64,000 nt of DNA from Planotetraspora mira (GTDB taxonomy: Bacteria > Actinomycetota > Actinomycetes > Streptosporangiales > Streptosporangiaceae), in the NCBI RefSeq assembly GCF_016863275.1, contig NZ_BOOO01000031.1:171360-235359 (forward strand). Direction: 5' to 3'. A model generated the notes under the pieces. It saw nothing but the letters and a program-made list of their open reading frames with translations. It did not search any database and was not told where the DNA came from. The position numbers and the translations under genes are program-made. Below are positions 8,284-16,305 of this stretch, piece after piece; position 1 is the first letter of the stretch, and every line of letters begins with the position of its first letter.

Positions 8284-9141
8284 TCATCGTCCTGGCGAAG
8301 ACGCGGGCTGAGCCTCATACCCTTCGATGCGCGAGCCTGGGACATGCGCGGATACGGCTCGCCGAGCCTCCTCGCCGCGGGCGAGCATCACAACGCCGCA
8401 GGCCATCACCGCGGCGGCGACCAGAGTGAGGGCGAGTCCCCCGAACCGGACCCCCTCGCCCAGGACGGTGAGACCGATCACGATCGCGGCCACGGGATTG
8501 GCGATGGTCTGGGCCGCCAGGGGCAGGCCCAGGCCGAAGTCACGATAGGAGGATTGCGACAGCGCCACCCCTGCCAGCGCGAAGCAGCCGACCAGTCCAC
8601 CCACCATGAGAACCGTCCAGCCAGTCACCGCGAGCACCACGGGAACCAGTGCGGACGCGGTGCCGAAGGCGATCCCGGCTCCAGCGGCCAACGACAGCGC
8701 ACGGATCATAGGGGAAGGCGCCGCAGAGACGGCCACGAGCGCGGCGGTCACGCCCGCGCTCGCACCGCCGACCACGAGCACCTGGTACGCGCTGAGGGCG
8801 GGGGGACCTGCGGGGAGCATCAGCGACACCAGTCCCGCCAGCGCGACCACGATGAGAGCCGCCCCCGCCCACTCGGAGCGGGATGTCGCGTACGCCTCTC
8901 GCCGCATCGGCAGCGCGAAGACCAAAGTCAGCGCGCCCAACGGCTGGACGATCGTCACCGGACCGAACCGCAAGGCGGCGACGTGCAGCGCGCCTCCGGC
9001 GAGGTTGAGCCCCAGGGCCCACAACCATCGGAACGCGTCCATCGTGGGGGTGAGGGCGATGCGCCGCTGCGCGATCGCCCCTAGGGCGTAACACACCGAC
9101 GATGCCACGCACAGGGCCAAGGCGAGCACCGTGTCGTTCAT
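8284..9141 (-). CDS. DMT-superfamily transporter (EamA/NIPA-like)
   Basis: 285 residues with about nine or ten hydrophobic helices; the first starts at residue 5 (LALALCVASSVCYALGAIAQRR) and the second half repeats the fold (LSLAAGAGIAFGTASALVPVV, LALTLVAAAVMACGVVMLARGEE). The YALGAIAQRR segment and the conserved QPLGALTLVFALP fit the DMT/NIPA-like group common in actinomycetes. The substrate is unknown. It is convergent with the TetR gene at 8246, with only 37 bases between stops. Confidence 0.8.
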   Translation of the reverse strand: MNDTVLALALCVASSVCYALGAIAQRRIALTPTMDAFRWLWALGLNLAGGALHVAALRFGPVTIVQPLGALTLVFALPMRREAYATSRSEWAGAALIVVALAGLVSLMLPAGPPALSAYQVLVVGGASAGVTAALVAVSAAPSPMIRALSLAAGAGIAFGTASALVPVVLAVTGWTVLMVGGLVGCFALAGVALSQSSYRDFGLGLPLAAQTIANPVAAIVIGLTVLGEGVRFGGLALTLVAAAVMACGVVMLARGEEARRAVSAHVPGSRIEGYEAQPASSPGR

Positions 9142-9269
9142 GCCTCAAGACTCACCGATGTCACATGCCTGGGCGTCCGCCCTGGGAATGGTCCTCGCCT
9201 ACCGCGCTCGCTGTACGAGCCCGAAGGCCGCCTGCGCAGGAGGCATTCGGGATGGGTGGCGGAGGATGC

Positions 9270-10025
9270 TCAGGTTTGATCGTCCTCCACGGGGAGACCC
9301 GACCGGGTCCAGCCCTCGATCCCCTCGGCGTACAGGCGTACGTCGCGGTATCCGAGCCGCTTCAGCTCGGCGACGAGGTCGGGGCCTCGGGTGCAGGCGG
9401 AGTCCGTCGAATAAGCGACAATCGCCACGGATCGATCCGGCAGCAGATCGTCCGCCGACTTCGCGGCATCCTCGGCGGTCAGGTTCAGGGCGCCGGGCAG
9501 GTGCCTGCGCCGATAGGCCGGTTCGGGCAGCCCGTCCACGACGGTGACCGTACCGGCGTCCATCGCGGATCGGAGCTCGGCCCGGGAGATCGTCACACCT
9601 GCCGGCGCGCCCTGCTCGGCAGCGTGGCCGTCGCGGGTGAAGGGCGGCGGGTCCGCCGGGGACTGGAGCGGACCGCTGAGCTGGATGTTGACGATCAGCC
9701 AGCGCTCGTCCCGCCGCACGGCCACGAGGGTGAGCCTGAATGACCCGCTGACGTCACTTCCCATGGCGGTGGTGCGCTGATCCTGGACTCCTGCCACGAT
9801 CGCGGTGTCGCCGTAGAACCGTACTTGCGGCTCGAGGATCTCGAAATGGTGATTCTTCAGGGCTCCCCGGTGGCGAGCCGCCCACTGCTGCTTCCCGAGG
9901 GTGAACCCGACAGGTCCGATGCCGGCGAAGTCCGCGGCGAGGAGATCGTCGTAGGCGTCGACGTCGCCGTCCATCTCGGCCTGGGCCCAGCGGTTGACGA
10001 GATCGAGTATCTGTTGCCGGCTCAT
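9270..10025 (-). CDS. NTF2/SnoaL-like domain fused to a rhodanese-like domain
   Basis: 251 residues. Residues 1-120 are a SnoaL/DUF4440 cone (ILDLVNRWAQAEMDGDVDAYDDLLA, FTLGKQQWAARHRG, RRDERWLIVNIQLS). Residues about 145-245 are rhodanese-like (ISRAELRSAMDAG, VDGLPEPAYRRRHLPGALNL, LKRLGYRDVRLYAEGIEGWTRSGLPVE). In the active-site loop the cysteine expected after the tyrosine reads serine (AYSTDSACTRG), with another cysteine five residues later, so sulfurtransferase activity is doubtful. It is divergent from a TetR gene across paired inverted repeats, so that regulator is likely its repressor. Confidence 0.78.
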   Translation of the reverse strand: MSRQQILDLVNRWAQAEMDGDVDAYDDLLAADFAGIGPVGFTLGKQQWAARHRGALKNHHFEILEPQVRFYGDTAIVAGVQDQRTTAMGSDVSGSFRLTLVAVRRDERWLIVNIQLSGPLQSPADPPPFTRDGHAAEQGAPAGVTISRAELRSAMDAGTVTVVDGLPEPAYRRRHLPGALNLTAEDAAKSADDLLPDRSVAIVAYSTDSACTRGPDLVAELKRLGYRDVRLYAEGIEGWTRSGLPVEDDQT

Positions 10026-10063
10026 GGTGATCTCTCCTCTTCTCCTTCGGGTCCATCTTTAAA

Positions 10064-10140
10064 CGGAGGTAAACCCTCCGATTAACTGTTGCATGGCAAG
10101 GGAACTCCGACAAGACCAAGTGGAGAATTTCCCTCCACTT
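10064..10140. promoter_or_regulatory. two inverted repeats between rhodanese and TetR genes
   Basis: Repeat one is CGGAGG / CCTCCG at 10064-10080 (6-bp arms, 5-base centre). Repeat two is AAGTGGAG / CTCCACTT at 10118-10140 (8-bp arms, 7-base centre). The shared GGAG...CTCC core suggests two related sites for one dimeric repressor, presumably the TetR protein encoded at 10182, flanking the divergent promoters. Confidence 0.55.
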
Positions 10141-10181
10141 ACTGGCTAAGCTGTCGGCATGAGGCTGGAGAGGGCGAGACG

Positions 10182-10772
10182 ATGGCCAGGCCGCTGAGGG
10201 CCGACGCTCGACGCAATCAAGAGCAGATCCTGCTCGCCGCGCGAGACCTGGTGGCCGAGTCGGGGCACGACGTGCCACTCGACGAGATCGCCCGCCGCGC
10301 GGGAGTCGGCATCGGCACGTTGTATCGCCGGTTCCCCGACCGGGAAACCCTGCTGCACGCGCTCGCTCTGGACGCGTTGACCAGGACGGCGGCCGCGGCA
10401 CGCGCAGCCGCCGAGCAGGAGACCGATCCGTTCAGTGCGCTCGCGCGCTATCTTCGCGAGGCGCTCGAACTGCGGGTATCCGCGGTGTTGCCGGCCTTGA
10501 TGGACGTGCTCGACCTCGAAAACGACCCTGAACTGGGCCCCATGCGCGATCTGTCCGCCCGTTCCGTGCGGCGGATCCTCTCCACGGCGCGGACGGCCGG
10601 CGTGCTGCCTCCCGACGTCACCTTCGAGGACGTCGGGATGATGCTCGTGCGAATCGCCCGCCCCCTCCCCGGCCCGCTGTCCGCGGAGGCGAAGCACGAC
10701 CTCGCGCGCCGTCATCTGGAGCTGTTCATCCGTGGCCTCGGGGCGCTCACCGCGCGCGAGACCATCAGGTAG
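10182..10772 (+). CDS. TetR-family transcriptional regulator
   Basis: 196 residues. The HTH is unmistakable: RNQEQILLAARDLVAESGHD, PLDEIARRAGVGIGTLYRRFPDRETLL at residues 10-50. The C-terminal domain matches the group of small TetR proteins with the YLREALELR and SVRRILSTARTAGVL segments. The ATG at 10182 has GGAGAGGG about 8 bases upstream; an upstream in-frame ATG at 10089 would run through the operator and is rejected. It is divergent from the NTF2-rhodanese gene. The stop codon is followed without a gap by a phage-like remnant in the same frame. Confidence 0.88.
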   Translation: MARPLRADARRNQEQILLAARDLVAESGHDVPLDEIARRAGVGIGTLYRRFPDRETLLHALALDALTRTAAAARAAAEQETDPFSALARYLREALELRVSAVLPALMDVLDLENDPELGPMRDLSARSVRRILSTARTAGVLPPDVTFEDVGMMLVRIARPLPGPLSAEAKHDLARRHLELFIRGLGALTARETIR

Positions 10773-11048
10773 TCCTGGAGCACCTCCGCCCCCAACGCGG
10801 CCTACCGGGACGCCCACGTCTGGTACGACGGGGACGCCGCGGGCAACTTCACCGCCTACAAGTTCCTGATCGCCGACGTCGTCGGCGGCGATCTCAAGGT
10901 CGTGCCCAGAGCGGTGATGTCGGCCGGCGGGATAGTCGAAGGCGCCCGCGGAGGAGTCGACATCCCCAAGCAGGAGATGCCCCGGGTGAAGGCGCATCTG
11001 GCGAAGTACTACGCCAAGTTCGGGGACACCGCCCCCTGGGAGCGATGA
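10773..11048 (+). pseudogene. C-terminal remnant of a phage prohead-protease-like protein
   Basis: Directly after the TetR stop, and in the same frame, 91 codons read through to TGA with no start codon. The translation holds YDGDAAGNFTAYKFLIADVV, GGIVEGARGGVDIPKQE and HLAKYYAKFGDTAPWER. This pattern (substrate processed in FTAYK, then AARGG..IP and a final HLA.YY..F...PW) is the C-terminal tail of HK97-type prohead protease fusion proteins of actinophages, as I remember them. Codon use looks like normal coding sequence. It is best read as a leftover of a deleted prophage; no other phage gene is visible nearby. Confidence 0.6.
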
Positions 11049-11476
11049 TCCAACCGGCGTAGCTTTGCCAGGGTTCGCGACCATAGACCCCAGGTCAGCC
11101 GGCGCCGGCGATCGATCGCTGCGACCCCCGGTGGCGCGGATGCGCGCGCTATGCGGACGCACTAGGACGAATGGCGCTAAGTGGGATAAAGCCCCAGCAG
11201 ACATCGGGTGTATCGCCGCCATTGACCCTTGACGATCTGGTAACAACGGGCTAACTTCCCAAAAACCGGGCCGATAGCTCGGATGTTTCGCCGCGTAAAT
11301 GGCGGTCTCGCTTGCTGACGCCATGACCTCCGTCCCTCCCCCTCGGATGAGGAGCGCCTGAGTGATCCCTCGACTGGAGCGTCCCCGCCGCGGCGGCGTC
11401 GATCAGTGCACACGATCAGTGCGGACCAGCCAGACATCTGTTCCGAAGCAGCCCCTCTCCGCAAAGAAAGAAGCCC
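11049..11476 (+). promoter_or_regulatory. intergenic region with promoter for the GH95-like gene
   Basis: No gene seen. A good vegetative promoter reads TTGACG at 11229-11234, a 17-base spacer, then TAACTT at 11252-11257, about 220 bases before the secreted hydrolase start. The long leader shows no riboswitch that I recognise. Confidence 0.45.
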
Positions 11477-14400
11477 ATGAGGTCGTCACATGCCCTGGTC
11501 CGGGCATTCATGCCCCGAAAGATAACGTTATCCGTCGCCATGACGCTGGCAATTGCGAGCGGCGTCATCGCTACACCCGCTGCCCCGGCATCGGCCGAGA
11601 CACCGACGAGTGAGTGGGCCACGCTGTCGCAGAAACTCGCCGGAATCACCGGCGACTGGGACAACGAGAACTATCCCGGTGCGATCAGCCAGACCATGCC
11701 GAACACGGCCTACCTGGGTAACGGTGACGTCGGGGTGAGCTCCGCCGGCTCCCGCGGGGTCAAGACCTTCATCATCTCCAAAGGCGACTTCTGGAACGGC
11801 GGCTCCTCGATCCAGACGGCCGGACTCGGCGGTGTCACGCTGCAGGCGGTGGCTCCGGTAGAGACGTCGCTCAATCTGGCGCTGAACAAGCCGGTGGCCG
11901 TATCCACCAACTCCAGTAACGCGAGCCGCTCGGTGAACGGCCAGTGGACCCCCAACTCGGGATTCGAGGGCTGGTTCTCCGACGTCGGCAAGCCGCAGTG
12001 GTTCCGCCTCGACCTCGGGGCGTCGACGACGGTCGGTCGCATCGTGCTGCGGCACGACGCCGCCGCCCGTCCGGGTCAGGACGCCAACACCCCCAAGGTG
12101 TTCTCGATTCAATACAGCGACGACACGACCGCCCCTGGCACAGATCCGAACGCTCCGGGCTGGACGACGCTGATGTCATCCACGGACAACACGGCGAACA
12201 CCACGGACATCAGCTTCACCCCGGTTTCAGCGCGTTGGGTGCGCGTTTACTACGTGCAGCCGACACAGGAGTCGACGTCCGACTCGACCCAGAACCCGCG
12301 GGCGCGCCTCGGCCAGATCGAGGTGTACGCCGACCCCAACGCGACCAGTCCTCCTCCCGCGCCGCCCTTCCACGAGCGGCAGAACATCCTTGACCCGTCG
12401 ATCGACACCGACATGTTCATGGACGACGCCCACCTGACCATGCACACGTGGCAGGGCAGCGACGACAACGTCGTCGTGACGGAGCTGACCTCGCACGCGA
12501 CCGACCCGGTGGACCTGCAGCTTTCGACCTGGTCGGGTGCCGGCAGCGCGAACGGCGGCTACACCGAGACCTCCGGGGTCGACGGTGCGACGCTATGGGC
12601 GACCAGGGAGACCCAGAACATCCCGACGGCCAAATGGGTGTCCCGGGCGACGCTCGCGACGCGGGTGATCGGCGCCGAACTGCAGCACCCGGTCGCGACG
12701 AACACCTCGACCTCGGCGACGGCGAAGGCGACGTTCAAGCTTGAGCCCGGCACCACCGTGCAGATCGTCACGGGTGTGGGCGGCGGCGGCCGGAATCCCG
12801 CCGACACGCTCGCGACCGCTCAGGATCTCATCACCGGCCAGACCACGACATCCCTCACAGAGCTCGCGCAACGCAAGGCGGACTGGTGGAAGGCGTACTG
12901 GCTGCAGTCGTGGGTCGACCTCGGTGACCCGGTCCTCGATCGCTACTACTACGGGGCGCAGTACGAGATCGGGTCCGCCTCGCGTCCAGGGAAGCTCGCA
13001 CCGGCGTTGTACGGGATCTGGTTCACCACCGACCAGCCGATGTTCTCCGGCGACTACCACCTCAACTACAACGCGCAGGCGCCCTTCTACGGCGTGTACT
13101 CCAGCAACCGGCCGGAACTGTCCCTGCCGTACTACCAGGTGGTCAAGGACTACGTCCCGGCAGCGAAGGCCCGCGCCAAGAGCGACGTGTCCCGGATCAA
13201 GCCCGACTACGTCGCGTCCCGGCCCGACCTCGCGGGCGGCGCGGACGGCGTCCTGTTCCCCGTCGGCATCGGGCCATGGGGCAGCACGAGCGGCGGGCAG
13301 GGAAGCGGCCAGTTCCCCGGCTCGTACCTGCAGCAGACGAGCAACGGGTTGTTCAACGCCATGCTCTACGTCGACTACTGGAAGTACACCCAGGACAAGG
13401 CATTCCTGCAGAACGAGGCCTACCCGTACCTCAAGGAGGTCGCCGCCTTCTTCGAAGACTGGCTCGACGACGGCGGCACTCCCGGTGGGCGGCTCAACCT
13501 CTGGGCCGGACCACACGAGAACACCTGGGGCCGCAACTCCAGCCCAGACGTCCCGTTCCTGCGCACCACGCTCAAAACCCTCATCGAAGCAAGCAAGCTC
13601 CTCAACGACGACCCGGACCAGCGGGCGGTCTGGGAGGACATGCTCAACCGGCTCGCACCCACGCCGACCACGACTCGCAACGGCGCCTCGGTCTACACGC
13701 TCGCCGACGACGGCACGATGATCGGGGAGAACGGGCAGCCCGGCCCGAACTTCCGCTCCGGCGACAACACCGTGAACCTGGAGGTCATCCAGCCCGGCGA
13801 CGAGGTCGACATCTTCTCGTCACCTGCGGACCTCGCACGGGGCCAGGCGTCCGTGCAGCAGATGAACTCCTGGGGCCAGCTCAACGCCTTCGCCAAGGTG
13901 TTCGCCCAGGCCGCCCGCGTCGGCTACGACCCGGAGACCCTCATCAACCGGCTCAAGACGCAGCTGAACGGCACCATCGGCCTCGCCCCCAACCTCGCCG
14001 TCGCCGACGGCTTCCACGGCATCGAGAAGGCGGCGGCCACCGAGGGGCTCAACAGCATGCTCCTGTACGGCGACGGCGAGAAACTGGCGGTCTTCCCCGA
14101 CTGGCCGGCGAACCGCGACGCGAGCTTCCACCGCCTCCTGGCGAAGGGCGCGTTCGAGGTGTCCGCCGCGCGAACCGGGGGTGTGGTGCACTCGCTGGAG
14201 ATCACGAGCAAGGCCGGCGGCAACCTGAGGTTGAAGAACCCGTGGCCGACATCAGCCGTCACAGTGACCGACGACAAGGGCCACTTCACCGCGGTGACCG
14301 TCCACGACGGCTTCCTCGAGTTCGACACGAAGGCGGGGAACACGTACTACTTCTCGACCACCGAGCCGGGGTGCACGAGCATCCAGACCACGAACCACAC

Positions 14401-14809
14401 CGGGCCACTGGTCGTCTCCTCGGGCGTGCTGTGCCTCGACGGTGCCACTCAGACCGGGCCAGTGGTCGTCCGAGCGGGCGCAGGCCTGCTGACCACCGCA
14501 GGTGCGAAGGTCAGCGGACCGGTGGACGCCTCGGGCGCGAGTGTGGTGGCCCTCTGCGACACGACGGTGACCGGCTCGGTGAACGTCGACGGCGCCACAT
14601 CGGTCACCATCGGAGACCCGGCCCGGCGATGCGCCGTCAACACGGTGACCGGCCCGGTGTCGGTCACCAACACGGGGGGAACCACCGTGATCTCCGGCAA
14701 CAAGATCACCGGGCCGTTGAACTGCTCGGGCAATCGACCGGCCCCGATCGACAACGGAAACCCCAACACCGTCACCGGCCCTAAGCAAGGTCAGTGCGCC
14801 ACGCTGTGA
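11477..14809 (+). CDS. secreted GH95-like glycoside hydrolase with discoidin and TGP-repeat domains
   Basis: 1110 residues. Residues 1-40 are a signal peptide (KITLSVAMTLAIASGVIATP, then APASA before ETP). GH95-type N-terminal pieces (PGAISQTMPNTAYLGNGDVG, ISKGDFWNGG) flank an inserted F5/8-type discoidin domain at about 132-288 (LALNKPVAVSTNSS to QIEVYADP), which probably binds carbohydrate. The (alpha/alpha)6 catalytic region runs to about 940 (YALYGIWF-like PALYGIWFTTDQ, GDYHLNYNAQAPFYGVYSSN, WGRNSS). The tail after CTSIQTTN carries repeated TGPVxV units resembling a short beta-helix. The family is best known for alpha-L-fucosidase and related activities; the actual substrate is open. A hairpin follows the stop. 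Confidence 0.78.
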   Translation: MRSSHALVRAFMPRKITLSVAMTLAIASGVIATPAAPASAETPTSEWATLSQKLAGITGDWDNENYPGAISQTMPNTAYLGNGDVGVSSAGSRGVKTFIISKGDFWNGGSSIQTAGLGGVTLQAVAPVETSLNLALNKPVAVSTNSSNASRSVNGQWTPNSGFEGWFSDVGKPQWFRLDLGASTTVGRIVLRHDAAARPGQDANTPKVFSIQYSDDTTAPGTDPNAPGWTTLMSSTDNTANTTDISFTPVSARWVRVYYVQPTQESTSDSTQNPRARLGQIEVYADPNATSPPPAPPFHERQNILDPSIDTDMFMDDAHLTMHTWQGSDDNVVVTELTSHATDPVDLQLSTWSGAGSANGGYTETSGVDGATLWATRETQNIPTAKWVSRATLATRVIGAELQHPVATNTSTSATAKATFKLEPGTTVQIVTGVGGGGRNPADTLATAQDLITGQTTTSLTELAQRKADWWKAYWLQSWVDLGDPVLDRYYYGAQYEIGSASRPGKLAPALYGIWFTTDQPMFSGDYHLNYNAQAPFYGVYSSNRPELSLPYYQVVKDYVPAAKARAKSDVSRIKPDYVASRPDLAGGADGVLFPVGIGPWGSTSGGQGSGQFPGSYLQQTSNGLFNAMLYVDYWKYTQDKAFLQNEAYPYLKEVAAFFEDWLDDGGTPGGRLNLWAGPHENTWGRNSSPDVPFLRTTLKTLIEASKLLNDDPDQRAVWEDMLNRLAPTPTTTRNGASVYTLADDGTMIGENGQPGPNFRSGDNTVNLEVIQPGDEVDIFSSPADLARGQASVQQMNSWGQLNAFAKVFAQAARVGYDPETLINRLKTQLNGTIGLAPNLAVADGFHGIEKAAATEGLNSMLLYGDGEKLAVFPDWPANRDASFHRLLAKGAFEVSAARTGGVVHSLEITSKAGGNLRLKNPWPTSAVTVTDDKGHFTAVTVHDGFLEFDTKAGNTYYFSTTEPGCTSIQTTNHTGPLVVSSGVLCLDGATQTGPVVVRAGAGLLTTAGAKVSGPVDASGASVVALCDTTVTGSVNVDGATSVTIGDPARRCAVNTVTGPVSVTNTGGTTVISGNKITGPLNCSGNRPAPIDNGNPNTVTGPKQGQCATL

Positions 14810-14832
14810 TGTGACAAGACCGCTCCAGATCG

Positions 14833-14866
14833 GTGCTGGGGCCGAGCCGACACTCGACCCCAGCAC
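14833..14866 (+). terminator. hairpin terminator after the GH95-like gene
   Basis: GTGCTGGGG at 14833-14841 pairs perfectly with CCCCAGCAC at 14858-14866 across a 16-base loop, 24 bases past the stop, followed by a pyrimidine-rich CCCTCTCT. Confidence 0.7.
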
Positions 14867-14991
14867 CCCTCTCTGCCGCGACCGTACCTACGAGAGGAGG
14901 GCAAGGGCACGATCGTCACGCCGACCCGGCCGGGAATACGATGACCTCACCTGATCATCGAAGGGCCTGTGAGAATGGCGGCCGGACCGAC

Positions 14992-16218
14992 ATGCGTCGA
15001 CTGAACGCTCTCGCCGAGCGTGTCGCGACGCGCCTCGACCTGCTCGCCGATCGGATGGTCGACGCCTTCGTCGCGGAGATCCCCCTCTACGCCCACCTGC
15101 CCCGAGAGCAGTTGGAGGGTGAGCTCCTCCAGATCTGCCGGCACAACCTGCGGCTGTTCTTCCGGGTCCTCAGCCATGACGAACTGCCGGATGAGCGAGA
15201 GCTTCTGACCGTCCGCCGCAGCGCCGCACGGCGGGCGGAGGAACGGGTTCCGCTGGAGACGGTGCTCACGGCCTACCGCGTCGGATCGAGGATCGGGTGG
15301 CAGGAACTCTGCGACGACGCGCATCCCGACGAGCGTGCGGACCTGTTCGAGGCCGCACACCTGGTGATCACATTCAACAATCTCGTCACCGGCGCGGTCG
15401 CGGCCGCTTACCTCGAGGAGCGGCAGGCGATCCACGACGAGGATCGGGAGGCGCGTCGCCGGCTGGCGGAGGCGCTCCTCGCGGGAATGCCCGCGCGCCA
15501 ACTGGCCGAGCGCGCCGGCCATCGACTGGCCGCCGGGTATCACGTGCTGGCGGTTCGGGTCGAGTCCTCAGTCGACGAGCGCGACGAGGAGGTCGAAAGC
15601 GCCGTGGCGGCCCGCCGCAAGTTGCGGCGGATGGAGCAGGGCCTGTCCGACGACTCCGGGCACGAGTCGCAGTCGCTCAGCGTCCTGTCACCCGGCGGCG
15701 GTGTGGTCCTCCTCCCGCGCACAGACCCGGACGACCGTGACGCCCGGGCCGCGGACGTGGTGGCGCGCATGGCGAAGGCCGCCGACGCGCCGGTGCTCGC
15801 GGCGATCGCCACAGGAGCGGATCTGGACGGCGTACCGCCGGCGGCGGCGGAGGCCGACCATGTGCTTCGGCTCGCCGTCCGGCTGAACGCCGCGCCGGGA
15901 ACCTACACACTCGACGACGTCCTTTTGGAGTACGTGCTGACGAGCGCCGGGGAGGTGGGCCGGCGTCTGGCCGACGTCCTCCACCCGCTGGAATCCGGGC
16001 CCGAACTCGTGCAAACCCTCGCCGCGTGGTTCGCCAACGATTTCCACCGGATGCGTACGGCGGCTGCGCTGCACATTCATCCCAACACCCTCGACTACCG
16101 GCTGGCCCGGATACACGAACTCACGGGCTACTCCGTGGGGTCGGGGCGGGGCGTCCTCGTGCTGGGTACGGCGTTGACCTTGCAGGCGCTTGGGAGAAAT
16201 CACAACGAACGGTCCTGA
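14992..16218 (+). CDS. PucR/CdaR-type helix-turn-helix regulator
   Basis: About 408 residues. The N-terminal part (ERVATRLDLLADRMVDAFVAEIPLYAHLPREQLEGEL) is a RsbR/PucR-like sensor; the middle is a GGDEF-like CdaR domain without catalytic motifs; the C-terminus is the PucR HTH (LVQTLAAWFANDFHRMRTAAALHIHPNTLDYRLARIHELTG at about 345-385). ATG 14992 begins the conserved region; the in-frame ATG at 14941 is an alternative, and neither has a strong ribosome site. It sits between the GH95-like gene and the secreted lipase-like genes, all in one direction, and may regulate one of them. Confidence 0.82.
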   Translation: MRRLNALAERVATRLDLLADRMVDAFVAEIPLYAHLPREQLEGELLQICRHNLRLFFRVLSHDELPDERELLTVRRSAARRAEERVPLETVLTAYRVGSRIGWQELCDDAHPDERADLFEAAHLVITFNNLVTGAVAAAYLEERQAIHDEDREARRRLAEALLAGMPARQLAERAGHRLAAGYHVLAVRVESSVDERDEEVESAVAARRKLRRMEQGLSDDSGHESQSLSVLSPGGGVVLLPRTDPDDRDARAADVVARMAKAADAPVLAAIATGADLDGVPPAAAEADHVLRLAVRLNAAPGTYTLDDVLLEYVLTSAGEVGRRLADVLHPLESGPELVQTLAAWFANDFHRMRTAAALHIHPNTLDYRLARIHELTGYSVGSGRGVLVLGTALTLQALGRNHNERS

Positions 16219-16305
16219 ACTCTCGGGTGAACGCCGATAGTTGTCGGACGTGTGATCGAGTTAGCATCCCACGATGCCGATTCTGGCTTTAGCCGAGGAA
16301 ATTGC

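Noticed and set aside
14833..14940. Extended N-terminus of the PucR-type regulator from 14833
   Set aside because: This would translate through a perfect terminator hairpin.
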